Shown: one piece after another, positions 44,539 to 53,498 of the stretch
Position numbering within the stretch: the stretch's first letter is position 1
How the letters are laid out: each line of letters starts with the position of its first letter
DNA from: BJGV01 sp003230615
GTDB taxonomy: Bacteria > Pseudomonadota > Gammaproteobacteria > Burkholderiales > Nitrosomonadaceae
Reading direction: 5' to 3'
Length of the DNA: 64,000 nt
Assembly (NCBI GenBank): GCA_963663215.1
Contig: OY760140.1
Coordinates: 930,001 to 994,000, forward strand
Notes under the pieces: model-generated
Seen by the model: the letters and a program-made list of their open reading frames with translations, nothing else
Told to the model about the DNA's origin: nothing
Databases searched by the model: none
Program-made: the position numbers and the translations under genes

Positions 44539-46631
44539 GCCACGCCTCCATTACACAATAACGCTGGATTAACCTTGATGGTCATGCACTTTTGATCTTT
44601 TACTAACTGAATGCGATCAAGGTCGGAAAGTTCACGGAGTGCATTGTCTAACGCAGCGCCACTCCGTAGCGGCCCATGTTGACGCGTATGATTCTTTCCC
44701 ACAAAGCAGGTTTGTTTACGTTTGCAATACTTAATTAGCCAACTATCCAGACGTGCCGCATCTGCTAACTCAACGGGTAAGGCAAGCTCACCAAAGAAGC
44801 GTCTTGCTTCGTTTAGGTGCCATGCTGCTACCCTGCTTGCAGAATCAAAAGCATTTATTCCAATCGCGCTACTAGCACCTTCAAATAACTGGAATAGCGC
44901 TGCTAGGCGTACTGCGTTATCGGCTGTTTTACTTGCTACGTCTCGAATGTCGTGCAGTTCTCCACCATCACAGAGCTGTGCCTCGATAGCATCATGAAAG
45001 GTAACCCAAGCAGACTTTGCTTCTGTTGTAAGCACCAATATAGGCGGAGTAAGAATTCCATTCTCGTTAATGGGTACAGGCTGATTAAGAAGCTCTGTTA
45101 TGCGCTGGTTAAATTTAGATAGTGCGGGGCTTCCTTCAATAGGCGGCGTATAAAACCGTGATCCCATCGTGCTATCGGGCCAGGAAATTATAAATCTGGC
45201 GAGAAAGCCACTGCCACGTGCTAATCCTTTTGATTGGTCAAAGAATGTTCGTAGGGTCACTTCTTGAATCATTAAGCCCATTGTCAGTCTTGCCCCTCGA
45301 ACATCGAGGCTTCTCTCTTCGTCGCCTCGGTCAGACTGATACCGCCCACCATCCCAAAGCTTGTTAAGTAAGGCAAGATTACGCATAACGCTTTCCTTAC
45401 TCATGCCATGTGCGCCGAATACAATCCCGGCTTCATTTGACACCACACCAGCAGAAGGCCAATCCTTTTGTAGCTTTTTAGCTAATCCCTCAGGAGTAGC
45501 ATCCTCACGAATTAGCTTTGGTATTCTTGGTGGTTCTGGTCTTTCTTTCTCAAGTTCACGGAATCTTTCTTCTAAGTCTGCTGTTGATTTATTACGCTTA
45601 GTAAACTGACGGATCGCATCTTTGATGCCGCCACATTTAGCTTCCCATGCTTCTAAATTTGCTTTGTATGTTGCCCAAAGAATTTTTCCTGCCTCGGTTT
45701 GTTCGTCCTGATAGTCCTGTATAGCCTTGGCAAACATTTTGTCCGCTTGCGTTTTTCTCTCTCCACTATCTGCAATGCCCAGCAGGAATAAGCTAGTTGG
45801 CCCGAAAAGTATTTCGTCGCGTTGTACATCTACAAGAGCTTGGCTTGCTATAGATATAGCCGTGAGTGCTGAGGAAGCTACCAGAGGCAAGGGTGCTTGC
45901 ACAAAAGTTGCTACTTCTGCTACTGCTTCCCTGATAGTGTTGGGCAAGGCGTCTACCGGATAAGGTTCTGGCTTTATCTTGACGGTTAGTGGTTGTGGAC
46001 TAGACCAACTCTCAGAATAATCCTTTGCTGCGTTAACTTTTGCCAGTATGGACAATGCCTCTATATCAGCAGCAGAAGCCTTAGGATGGACCGCGAGCCA
46101 TTCCATGACATCATCACCAGTGTCTAGGCCTAGTTTATCCACATCAATATACGAAACGGTACAACCCATACCGAGTAAGATACTTGCAACGGTCTCGGCG
46201 TATACTTTTCCAGCGTCGTCGTTGTCAGGAAATATCCTTACAGAACGCCCTCTTAAAGGCTCCCAGGCCGTAGTATCGGCACTTGTTGCACCGCCACTTG
46301 TAGTAGCCACTAATCCAAGCTTATTTAGTGCATCGGCTTTCTGTTCACCCTCTACAATATAGATAATGGTATCTAGATTACTGACAACTTGGTGCAAAGC
46401 ATAGAGGGGCTTGCCACCCGTAAATTTCGGCTCACCAAACTCAAAGCCATTGTCGTTCTGGTGGAATGGTCGAATCCACTTCTCTTTAGTGTCGGGATGT
46501 TTACAACGGATTCGCCAATAAACAGGAGTTCCGCCGGCATCGGTGTAGGTATGCAACGCTGCTGCCTTAAATCCCTTATTCAGCATCGGACCTGCTAAGC
46601 GCTTTGCAGCTTCCTTTACTGTTTCAATCAT
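44535..46631 (-). CDS. Toprim/DUF3987 replication protein (satellite primase-helicase)
   Basis: About 698 residues from the ATG at 46631, preferred because GGGGGA precedes it; an earlier in-frame start overlaps the upstream gene more. The N-terminal Toprim-like part has IIYIVEGEQKADALNKLGLV and VRIFPDNDDAGKVYAE. The DUF3987 region follows with ILFGPTSLFLLGIADSGERK (Walker A-like) and SAGVVSNEAGIVFGAHGMS. Such proteins start replication of P4-like satellites and plasmids. Start overlaps the CHC2 gene end by 8 bases. Confidence 0.82.
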   Translation of the reverse strand: MIETVKEAAKRLAGPMLNKGFKAAALHTYTDAGGTPVYWRIRCKHPDTKEKWIRPFHQNDNGFEFGEPKFTGGKPLYALHQVVSNLDTIIYIVEGEQKADALNKLGLVATTSGGATSADTTAWEPLRGRSVRIFPDNDDAGKVYAETVASILLGMGCTVSYIDVDKLGLDTGDDVMEWLAVHPKASAADIEALSILAKVNAAKDYSESWSSPQPLTVKIKPEPYPVDALPNTIREAVAEVATFVQAPLPLVASSALTAISIASQALVDVQRDEILFGPTSLFLLGIADSGERKTQADKMFAKAIQDYQDEQTEAGKILWATYKANLEAWEAKCGGIKDAIRQFTKRNKSTADLEERFRELEKERPEPPRIPKLIREDATPEGLAKKLQKDWPSAGVVSNEAGIVFGAHGMSKESVMRNLALLNKLWDGGRYQSDRGDEERSLDVRGARLTMGLMIQEVTLRTFFDQSKGLARGSGFLARFIISWPDSTMGSRFYTPPIEGSPALSKFNQRITELLNQPVPINENGILTPPILVLTTEAKSAWVTFHDAIEAQLCDGGELHDIRDVASKTADNAVRLAALFQLFEGASSAIGINAFDSASRVAAWHLNEARRFFGELALPVELADAARLDSWLIKYCKRKQTCFVGKNHTRQHGPLRSGAALDNALRELSDLDRIQLVKDQKCMTIKVNPALLCNGGVA

Positions 46632-46953
46632 GGAAACATCCCCCAACATCGTACACGGCATCAAGAAAGCTAAATCCGGTGACTAGCCGGTGCAGGGCGA
46701 TAATATCGCCACCGCGCACACCACAGGCCATACAACGTAAATGTCCATCAATCAAGTTAACACGTAAGCTAGGATTCTTTTCCGCTCCACCTTTATGAGC
46801 AGGGCAGTAGATTGAAACCCATTCGCCGTAGGTCTTAGTTTTTATCAAACTGCGCCCAGTCAAGTATTGAATCGGGGAGGGTAGCGAGTGACGATCCAGT
46901 TGCTTTCGCCCCGTATGGCTGAAAATCTGTTGGTAATATTGCAAGCTATTCAC
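46624..46953 (-). CDS. CHC2 zinc-finger primase N-terminal domain protein
   Basis: 109 residues. IYCPAHKGGAEKNPSLRVNL and HLRCMACGVRGGDIIALHRL form a CHC2/DnaG zinc finger (Cys-His...Cys-Cys), which binds template DNA during primer synthesis. The Toprim part is encoded by the next gene, so the primase is split in two. GTG start, directly after the 49-residue upstream gene. Confidence 0.8.
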   Translation of the reverse strand: MNSLQYYQQIFSHTGRKQLDRHSLPSPIQYLTGRSLIKTKTYGEWVSIYCPAHKGGAEKNPSLRVNLIDGHLRCMACGVRGGDIIALHRLVTGFSFLDAVYDVGGCFHD

Positions 46954-46954
46954 C

Positions 46955-47104
46955 TTATGCGTCCTTTAGTTGTAACAAAGCGATAAGTTGTTTAGTGTCC
47001 GCGCCTGTGATCAGGCCAGCATTAGCCATCGACATGATCGCGCTTTTCAGTAATGAGCGGGCAAGATCAGGCAAAATAGGAAGGGTGAGCTTTTTCTTAT
47101 TCAT
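46955..47104 (-). CDS. 49-residue satellite operon protein
   Basis: The sequence begins MNKKKLTLPILPDLARSLLK and ends ADTKQLIALLQLKDA. The ATG has GGGAGGCGG just upstream, the stop lies at the GTG of the primase gene, and the spacing to AlpA is 11 bases. A real small gene by context; function unknown. Confidence 0.6.
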   Translation of the reverse strand: MNKKKLTLPILPDLARSLLKSAIMSMANAGLITGADTKQLIALLQLKDA

Positions 47105-47115
47105 ATCCGCCTCCC

Positions 47116-47340
47116 TTAGACTAATCCACGCCTAGATTCAAGCCAGCGCTCAATATCTGACCTACGATATGCGACGCGACGACCTAGCTTAATCGTTATG
47201 TCACGCCACCCGTAACGATTGGTACACCGCCAAACTGCCTGAGTGGGTACACGAATTTTGAATTCGATTTCTACTTCGGGTGGGAAGATAAGATCGCTTT
47301 TGCCAGCGATGATTGGTGAGATTGCTGATTGAACTTTCAT
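47116..47340 (-). CDS. AlpA/excisionase-like winged-helix regulator
   Basis: About 74 residues from the ATG at 47340 (AGGGAG upstream; the earlier in-frame ATG would overlap that site). C-terminal RVPTQAVWRCTNRYGWRDIT and IKLGRRVAYRRSDIERWLES are the winged helix of AlpA. AlpA proteins control integrase/excision of P4-like satellites. First gene of the replication operon. Confidence 0.7.
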   Translation of the reverse strand: MKVQSAISPIIAGKSDLIFPPEVEIEFKIRVPTQAVWRCTNRYGWRDITIKLGRRVAYRRSDIERWLESRRGLV

Positions 47341-47476
47341 ACACTCCCTCATGTTTGACTGGGAATACCCAGCACACGTGGGAATATTAAATTAAAGTAG
47401 CCGGCAATAAAAAGGACAATTTCTTATTAATTTTATGGAAAATTGTCCCCGGGAAGTAACTACAAAACGCGCAGCA

Positions 47477-48199
47477 TCAATCTCGCTGACGGTTTACAAG
47501 TTTTTTAACATGATCAGCATCAATATCTTGTTTATCGAAGATGACCACTGTTGTTACTGCAACAACATCATGTAGAGGTTTTTTATATTCTCTTTTAAGG
47601 TATTGAGAAAGTGAGCGGATAAAATGATGGATAGCTGCATTTTCTGATTTAGGGTATGGTACTAGAGGGTGTTCTGTTGAGAATTGAATTGCTTTGGCAG
47701 CAATATCATCAAGTACCGCGTGAATTGAAGGAGTTGCTCCATCAAGATATAGTTTGGCACCTTCTAGCTTGTCTTCGTCTATGTCTTCATACTTATATTC
47801 AGGTTTATCAGGATAATTTGTTAGGGAACTAAACAAGCGTTTAATAGTATCAGCATCAATTAATTCGCTAGTTGAATAATTATGAAATGCTGCCGTTTCA
47901 TTCATCATGATGGATAATTCTAATGCGTGTTTATGAATTTTCATGAAAAAGTCTTTTTGTTGCTTCTTGCTTAGTTTTTGTGAACTCCACCATCCAAGAA
48001 TCCCTTTCTCACAAGCATTCCAGAAGTTAATAAATTCACCATTACTCTTTACTAGTGTATCTAGGATTGACCAAACATACTTCATTCTTTCGTCTGTTAT
48101 TAACTTGCCTAATATCTCGTTTCCTTTTTTCTCAGGAAGACCAAAAGCTGAATAATATAGGCTTCTGCGATAGCCTTCTAATTGCTTATTAGTAGACAT
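47477..48199 (-). CDS. Hypothetical island protein, N-terminus probably frameshifted
   Basis: 240 residues, helical, charged: SLYYSAFGLPEKKGNEILGK, WSILDTLVKSNGEFINFWNA and HHFIRSLSQYLKREYKKPL. I recognise no domain. The frame is open upstream of the annotated Met (SKKPLKPSDPEQHIPQLV) to near 48305; an ATG at 48317 with AAGGAG in front is one base out of frame, across an A5 run. So the native start may be 48317 with an indel, giving about 278 residues. Confidence 0.5.
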   Translation of the reverse strand: MSTNKQLEGYRRSLYYSAFGLPEKKGNEILGKLITDERMKYVWSILDTLVKSNGEFINFWNACEKGILGWWSSQKLSKKQQKDFFMKIHKHALELSIMMNETAAFHNYSTSELIDADTIKRLFSSLTNYPDKPEYKYEDIDEDKLEGAKLYLDGATPSIHAVLDDIAAKAIQFSTEHPLVPYPKSENAAIHHFIRSLSQYLKREYKKPLHDVVAVTTVVIFDKQDIDADHVKKLVNRQRD

Positions 48200-48409
48200 A
48201 TGTTTGAATTTTTCATCAGACTTTACAAGCTGAGGAATATGCTGTTCTGGATCAGATGGTTTTAATGGCTTCTTTGAGTTTGTACTTTTACTCTGGCGCC
48301 CGATCTGGATTTTTCATAATGCTCCTTCACATTCCCTTTTAATAAGATGACAAGCTGATCGGAAAATGTATGCAGAATTTACTCTATAAAAATAGAGTCA
48401 AAAAATTGA

Positions 48410-49618
48410 TTACACTTTCCTGCGACTTATTTTCACTATCTTTGCATTACTCTTCAATCCAGCTGCTACCATCATTGCACTAGTCGCGGTATTCACGCTC
48501 TCTCGTACTGGATCAAGATCAAGTCGCGCATAGATAGCAGTAGTATTCTGGTTCTTATGGTTAAGGCTCTTAGCAATAGTTACTAAGGACGCACCAGTTT
48601 TAGCTTGCCAACTGCCGAGGGTGCGTCGTAGATCGTGAATGCGTAGATCATCAATACCAGCTCGTTCTAGGATACGTTTCCACCCCTTTTTAGGCTCTAT
48701 AAGATGTCCACTACTCCCGTCGCCGGGAAAAACAAATGTCATGGATTCTGATGGCTTTATGTTGAGTATTCTGTTGCGTAACACAGTCAGTGCCTCTGGA
48801 GATAATGTAACGGTTTGTGGAGTACCGCTCTTCGTTTCCTTGATACGCCACTCCCCACGCTTTAGGTTCACATCTTTCCATTGCATGGACAGTACGTTGG
48901 CACGTCGCGCACCTGTTAACAGGGATAGCAAAAAGTAATCCCTCATGGTGTCGTTTTGTTCATCAGCCAAGGCTTGAAAGAATTTTGGAAGTTCGTCACC
49001 CTGAATAAATCTATCGCGGGAATGCTCCCTATTCAGCCTAATGCCAAGGGCAGGGTTAGTTTTCCAGAGTCCTGCTGAGACGCCCCAGCCAAATATACTC
49101 GAGACTAAGGCTTTCACTCGGTTTGCAGTGACTGGATGCCCGGCTCTGGTAACCTTGCTGTGTATGGTTGCGATACTGGACCGATCAATTGTAGACAGCT
49201 TCTTATTGCCTAATGGCTTTGCCAGATAAGTATCGTATTTAGATTTATCCTCCGCCCATGTTTTCTTATTGGGCTTTGAGTGGCGTTCAAGATATTCAGC
49301 GAAGAGGGCAGAAAAGGTTAATTCAGCCTTTCGTCCTCTTTTTACTTCGCCGGGGTTTAAATCATTGGCAATGTCCGAGTTAATCGTAGCAGCCTTACGA
49401 CTTGCCTGCTCAATGGTTAAATCTGGGTAACGTCCCAAGGTGATACGTTCAAGAATGCCTTTGATACGCCGTAGGACAGAAAGAGTTTTTGTGCCATTGG
49501 AAGTAACACGAAGTTGTAATCCAGTTGTTTTTATGTCTTGGTAGTCATCGCGCTTGCCAGCTTTGGGGATAGGCAGGGCTTCAATAGCTGCCTTGGTGAA
49601 ATTAAACTTAATTGCCAT
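48410..49618 (-). CDS. Tyrosine integrase (DUF4102-type), tRNA-Lys element
   Basis: 402 residues. The N-terminus FTKAAIEALPIPKAGKRDDY and TTGLQLRVTSNGTKTL is the DUF4102 arm-binding domain of P4-type integrases. Catalytic residues: Arg in LLTGARRANVLSMQW, HxxR in RIHDLRRTLGSWQAK and Tyr in NTTAIYARLDLDPVR. Intact. Located inside the right boundary, next to paired GGGGTAAC motifs and tRNA-Lys fragments, so it probably moved the region between the tRNA-Lys 3' copies. Confidence 0.92.
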   Translation of the reverse strand: MAIKFNFTKAAIEALPIPKAGKRDDYQDIKTTGLQLRVTSNGTKTLSVLRRIKGILERITLGRYPDLTIEQASRKAATINSDIANDLNPGEVKRGRKAELTFSALFAEYLERHSKPNKKTWAEDKSKYDTYLAKPLGNKKLSTIDRSSIATIHSKVTRAGHPVTANRVKALVSSIFGWGVSAGLWKTNPALGIRLNREHSRDRFIQGDELPKFFQALADEQNDTMRDYFLLSLLTGARRANVLSMQWKDVNLKRGEWRIKETKSGTPQTVTLSPEALTVLRNRILNIKPSESMTFVFPGDGSSGHLIEPKKGWKRILERAGIDDLRIHDLRRTLGSWQAKTGASLVTIAKSLNHKNQNTTAIYARLDLDPVRESVNTATSAMMVAAGLKSNAKIVKISRRKV

Positions 49619-49630
49619 GATCTTCCTTTG

Positions 49631-49649
49631 GGGTAACTCTGGGGTAACT
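49631..49649 (+). promoter_or_regulatory. Paired GGGGTAAC motif, copy 2 (ahead of the integrase)
   Basis: GGGGTAACTCTGGGGTAAC lies 12 bases upstream of the integrase start codon, suiting an arm-type recombinase site that also represses the gene. Confidence 0.55.
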
Positions 49650-49754
49650 TAATAGGTATAAATCAAGCCTATTTCGTATAACTCTATTAATGTAACTATA
49701 GGCTAGAACAGCCTATATATCAATGTCTGTTAAGATTTATTAATCTGTACATAT

Positions 49755-49813
49755 GATAGGACTTTAGGATTTTTAATCTCTTGGTCGTTATTCTAAGTCC
49801 AACCACTCACCAA
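49755..49813 (+). repeat. Degenerate tRNA-Lys-like 3' fragment
   Basis: TTTTTAATCTCTTGGTCGTT, then CTAAGTCCAACCACTCACCAA follows the pattern of the two tRNA-Lys fragments with many substitutions. Possibly an older attachment site. The rest of 49619-49855 is empty except for the adjacent hairpin. Confidence 0.45.
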
Positions 49814-49819
49814 ATAAGT

Positions 49820-49853
49820 TGAACGTCTGCTTTGTGCCAAAAGCGGACACTCA
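49820..49853 (-). repeat. 34-bp hairpin repeat, inverted copy
   Basis: TGAACGTCTGCTTT, loop GTGCCA, AAAGCGGACACTCA: the family in reverse orientation, at the 3' end of the Sel1 gene. Confidence 0.9.
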
Positions 49854-49855
49854 TA

Positions 49856-50449
49856 TTATTCACAATTCTTATAATTATTCTTCTCGCAGTCTTGCGCCAT
49901 CTTTTTTGCATTGGCAATCTGAGAAGGTGTCATCGTTTTAGCTGTCGTAGCCTGCCACTCCTTTGCTTCTTCAAGCCCATTACCGGCAGAAAGAGTGAGC
50001 CACATCAGAGATCGAACTTGATCTTTCGCTACGCCATTGCCACTGGCATACATTGATCCAAGGCTATATTGTGCTACCGCGCTTCCTTGTTCTGCAGCAA
50101 GACGATACCACTTTAGAGCTTCCTGATAGTCTTGGGTTACACCATTCCCCATTTCATACATATCACCAAGATTATATTGTGCTCCAGTATCGTTTTGTGC
50201 AGCTGCAAGAAGAAACCACTTCAGGGCTTTCTGATAGTCCTGAGTTACACCTGTGCCAATGCTATACATCGAGCCAACAAGTAATTGAGCCTGCGCATTT
50301 CCCTGAACAGCTAATGGACGTAGAAGTTCCATGGCCTGAGCATAGTTACCTTTCTCAAGCGCCTTCGTTCCATCAGCAAGGTTGTCTGCTATGGCTACAC
50401 TACTGCAAAGTGACAACACGATGGTTATATACAGAATCCATTTCTTCAC
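49856..50449 (-). CDS. Secreted Sel1-repeat protein
   Basis: 197 residues with a signal peptide (ILYITIVLSLCSSVAIA). Three to four Sel1-like repeats follow, e.g. GNAQAQLLVGSMYSIGTGVT, GAQYNLGDMYEMGNGVTQDY and AVAQYSLGSMYASGNGVAKD, each about 36 residues of paired helices. Sel1 proteins mediate protein contacts in the periplasm or on the surface. The start is GTG. Hairpin repeats flank both ends (49820 and 50536). Confidence 0.85.
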   Translation of the reverse strand: MKKWILYITIVLSLCSSVAIADNLADGTKALEKGNYAQAMELLRPLAVQGNAQAQLLVGSMYSIGTGVTQDYQKALKWFLLAAAQNDTGAQYNLGDMYEMGNGVTQDYQEALKWYRLAAEQGSAVAQYSLGSMYASGNGVAKDQVRSLMWLTLSAGNGLEEAKEWQATTAKTMTPSQIANAKKMAQDCEKNNYKNCE

Positions 50450-50535
50450 TTTAAATTCTCTTAATAAGTAAGTGGTTAGGTTAATACTTATATAACGGAT
50501 AATTTAAAGAGGATGCTGAGGAGATTGGAAGGCTC

Positions 50536-50569
50536 TGAACGTCTGCTTTGTGCCAAAAGCGGACATTCA
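50536..50569 (-). repeat. 34-bp hairpin repeat, inverted copy
   Basis: TGAACGTCTGCTTT, GTGCCA, AAAGCGGACATTCA, in the 50450-51034 spacer, which also holds the right tRNA-Lys fragment and paired GGGGTTAC motif and no gene. Confidence 0.9.
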
Positions 50570-50721
50570 TGAGTATCAAATAGAATAATCAAGACTGTGA
50601 CATATTTGTGCCGTAAAATAAAATACAAACACGTAGACTAAGACTGTACGGTACTGCTCTTTAAGGTTGGCAAACATTGCAAGTGATTCTTATATATATA
50701 AAAATAACTAAACAATGAAGT

Positions 50722-50775
50722 CTTTTAATCCGTTGGTCGAGAGTTCGATCCTCTCACGGCCTACCAATAAATCAA
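50722..50775 (+). repeat. tRNA-Lys 3'-end copy (right att-like site)
   Basis: CTTTTAATCCGTTGGTCGAG, then AGTTCGATCCTCTCACGG to CCAATAAATCAA. T-arm pairing is perfect here (GAGAG/CTCTC), so this copy looks closest to a real tRNA-Lys end; the 5' half is absent. Pairs with 33029-33082. Confidence 0.85.
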
Positions 50776-50811
50776 AGAGTTAGGTTTAACAGACTAAGTC
50801 TTCTTCTGTAC

Positions 50812-50830
50812 GGGGTTACTCTGGGGTTAC
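50812..50830 (+). promoter_or_regulatory. Paired GGGGTTAC motif, copy 3
   Basis: GGGGTTACTCTGGGGTTAC lies 36 bases after the right tRNA-Lys fragment, the same spacing as copy 1 after the left fragment (37 bases). Confidence 0.5.
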
Positions 50831-51034
50831 ATTACAGTGTTATCTACTGGGCTTCATAGTTGTTACTGGATAGTCTGCCAAGGTGTCATGGGGGGCTATG
50901 AAGCGGCAGGTAGGGTATCGATTAGGGAAGCCGACTTTGTAGTAGCGCACACATGCTTTCACTATTTTTGCGTAGACTAGGTATTGCTTGTATAAATCTT
51001 TTTAAAAAACAATCCAAATAAAGAGGAAATAATA

Positions 51035-52222
51035 ATGCGCATTCGATCCAAATCAAGCTGGACTTATCTGATGTTAATTCTCACATGTTTTTTTATTCCC
51101 CAAGTGCAGGCTGGATGGATGGATGATTTGAAGAACGCAACCGGAGCCATTAACGATGCGGTAACCACAACCGATAACATAAAAAAGGATGTGGAAAACA
51201 CAGCCGATCGCGTAAAAAAACAAGTCGGTGGCACAGCTAATACAGATGATGAAGTGGTCGGGAATGAAACCGCCGAGTCGCCCATCAAGGTTAACACCGA
51301 CAATTTCGTGCGCGCAGAAACCGCTGCCCAAATCGATCGCTTTGTAAAGATGGCAGGTGGCGTGAACAAGTGGACACACTTTCGCCTACCAACCCCGCTA
51401 GACAAGCAAACTGTGATCCGAATGAACCGTGACACCCTTTATAGTGCCGCCCTCGTAGATATCAGCAAAGGCGCTACTCTTACACTTCCAAACCCGGGTA
51501 AGCGCTATATGTCAATGATGGTGGTCAATGAGGATCAATACGTTAACAAAGTCTTTCACAAAGGCGGAACTTATAAGCTGACCATGAAGGAATTTGATTC
51601 GCCCTATGTTCTTCTCATTGGACGAACTCTGGTCAATTATGCTAATCCTAAAGACATCAAGACGGTGAATGCTCTGCAAGACCAGATGAAGATCGAAGCC
51701 GTCTCATCAAAACCTTACTCTCACCTGAACTACGATCAGGAGAGCTACAAGGCAACCTACAAAGCACTACTAGATTTGGCTGCAGGCATCCCCAATTCTC
51801 AACGCATGTTCGGCAAGAAGGATGAAGTTTCCGAAGTGCGCCACTTGCTGGGTGCTGCTTTTGGTTGGGGCGGCCTGCCTACTTACGAAGCCGTTTACAC
51901 CACTAAGAACCAATCTCGCCCCGCAGGTGAATTTCAACTTACCGTCAAAGATGTTCCAGTTGATGGTTTTTGGTCGATCAGTATCTATAACAAAGATGGC
52001 TATTTCGAGAAAAACAAGTTCGATTCGTACAGCATCAATAGTGTAACGGCCAAGCCGGATGACAACGGTTCAGTGACAGTGAACTTTGGCACAAACAAGA
52101 ATGGGAAGAAAAATTTTCTGTATGTCATGGATGGATGGAATTATGTTGTACGCCTATACCAACCACACAAAGTGATACAGGAAGGAAAATGGGCATTTCC
52201 TGAGCCACGGCCTGTGAAGTAA
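51035..52222 (+). CDS. Secreted DUF1254/DUF1214 domain protein
   Basis: 395 residues. Signal peptide (YLMLILTCFFIPQVQA), a low-complexity helical segment (TTTDNIKKDVENTADRVKKQ), then DUF1254 (NKWTHFRLPTPLDKQTVIRM, NRDTLYSAALVDISKG) and C-terminal DUF1214 (VDGFWSISIYNKDGYFEKNK, NSYSINS-like). The activity of this periplasmic family is not established. AAAGAGGAAAT precedes the ATG. It lies just beyond the right att-like site. Confidence 0.82.
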   Translation: MRIRSKSSWTYLMLILTCFFIPQVQAGWMDDLKNATGAINDAVTTTDNIKKDVENTADRVKKQVGGTANTDDEVVGNETAESPIKVNTDNFVRAETAAQIDRFVKMAGGVNKWTHFRLPTPLDKQTVIRMNRDTLYSAALVDISKGATLTLPNPGKRYMSMMVVNEDQYVNKVFHKGGTYKLTMKEFDSPYVLLIGRTLVNYANPKDIKTVNALQDQMKIEAVSSKPYSHLNYDQESYKATYKALLDLAAGIPNSQRMFGKKDEVSEVRHLLGAAFGWGGLPTYEAVYTTKNQSRPAGEFQLTVKDVPVDGFWSISIYNKDGYFEKNKFDSYSINSVTAKPDDNGSVTVNFGTNKNGKKNFLYVMDGWNYVVRLYQPHKVIQEGKWAFPEPRPVK

Positions 52223-52333
52223 AAATTTGAGGCGGCTAACAAACTATATCAGACGATCGATTTAAATCCATTGGTCATGCAAGTGTGAACTAATCTCAAA
52301 ATGTCTTGCCCTGTGTCGGGTTTTATGTGTATA

Positions 52334-52364
52334 TGAGTGTCCGCTTTTGGCACAAACTGGACAT
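52334..52364 (+). repeat. 34-bp hairpin repeat, partly decayed copy
   Basis: TGAGTGTCCGCTTT, TGGCAC, AAACTGGACAT: the right arm has two changes and a truncated tail. It lies between convergent genes (DUF1254 gene and hydrolase). Confidence 0.85.
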
Positions 52365-52386
52365 AAAGAATTTTTGTTGCCTCTAA

Positions 52387-53301
52387 TCATAGGTAGTGTG
52401 CAAAGAAACAAACTATTAGTTGTTCGTATTCCTTGCCAGAATATGCATGTAAATTAATGTGAGCGGCTCCATGTACTCTATAAAATTCCTTAGGTTCCGG
52501 AATAGCTGCAAATAACTGCTCTACCTCCAAAAGAGTAGTGTGATTGTCTTCTGTGCCATGGATAATCAGCACTGGGACTCGAAGTTGCGAAACGAGATCA
52601 ATTGGGAGAAGCTTATCTGGTGAAATCCCTAGTCTCCATTTAAGCTGAGACAAGAGTAGAGGCGTAAGCAACGACCCCGGTGATCCAAGGTAGATCTGTA
52701 ATCGGTTCGTTATCGCCTCATCAATCGTCGAATATAACGATTCGAAAACTATTGCGGAAAAGGAACTGTGGTCACCTGAGAAGAGTAACGATGCAGCTCC
52801 AAGGGAGATACCTATAGCCCCAATTTTCTCACCTCGGGCAAGATCTTTAAGTTTTTCAGTAGCAGCTTCAATATCTTTGGCTTCACGGTATCCAAAAGTA
52901 ATGCGCTCGCCTGAACTCTCACCGTGTGCCTGAAGATCAACGAGTAGAACCGAGAAACCCTCATGTATTAAGAACCGTGCGCGTGGTAGCATTTCACGCT
53001 TATTGGAACGAATGGGGTGAAGGAGTAGGATCGCACCTCGACCAGAAATGCCAGGGAAAAACCATCCACTTAGAATTGTGCCTGTTCCAGATCGAAATGT
53101 TAGAGTGCGGCCACCCAGGTCTGTGGGTGGCGATCCCGTCTCAACTCGAGAGGGCTTAGTAAGAATATCACCCACCCAATACACTGCGCCAACAAATACA
53201 ACAAATGAAACCACAGTAAATAAAGTGATGAAACGGAGCATTCCTAAGTGAATAAGTAGTTTGAGAAAGATGTCACTATCGTAACTTACCAATTCATGCA
53301 T
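52387..53301 (-). CDS. Membrane-anchored alpha/beta hydrolase
   Basis: 304 residues with an N-terminal hydrophobic anchor (LFTVVSFVVFVGAVYWVGDI). The hydrolase core has RGAILLLHPIRSNKREMLPR (oxyanion HP), VDLQAHGESSGERITFGYRE, the nucleophile elbow IGAIGISLGAASLL, Asp in VLIIHGTEDNHTT and His in GAAHINLHAYSG. Similar to the YqkD/FrsA-like 'lysophospholipase' group; the substrate is unknown. An internal Met at 53241 (MLRFITLF) is an alternative start. Confidence 0.78.
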   Translation of the reverse strand: MHELVSYDSDIFLKLLIHLGMLRFITLFTVVSFVVFVGAVYWVGDILTKPSRVETGSPPTDLGGRTLTFRSGTGTILSGWFFPGISGRGAILLLHPIRSNKREMLPRARFLIHEGFSVLLVDLQAHGESSGERITFGYREAKDIEAATEKLKDLARGEKIGAIGISLGAASLLFSGDHSSFSAIVFESLYSTIDEAITNRLQIYLGSPGSLLTPLLLSQLKWRLGISPDKLLPIDLVSQLRVPVLIIHGTEDNHTTLLEVEQLFAAIPEPKEFYRVHGAAHINLHAYSGKEYEQLIVCFFAHYL

Positions 53302-53374
53302 GAAAACTTTTTATTGGAAAACAAACCGATTATTTCCAAAAGGATAGTGAATTACAAATTTTAATGAAGAAAGC

Positions 53375-53408
53375 TGAATGTCCGCTTTTGGCACAAAGCG
53401 GACATTCA
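53375..53408 (+). repeat. 34-bp hairpin repeat, perfect copy
   Basis: Left arm TGAATGTCCGCTTT, loop TGGCAC, right arm AAAGCGGACATTCA: a perfect 14-bp stem. This is the consensus of the dispersed family (copies near 22451, 22651, 31881, 35406, 42959, 49820, 50536, 52334, 53375, 55749, 56795). All lie at or near gene ends in accessory DNA. Confidence 0.95.
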
Positions 53409-53498
53409 GGAAACCAAATGTAGGAACAATATAACTTATATATCAGAGAGTGCATCTTCTAAATACGTATGGCTGGCTAGGTTGAAGCGTGTGGTTTT

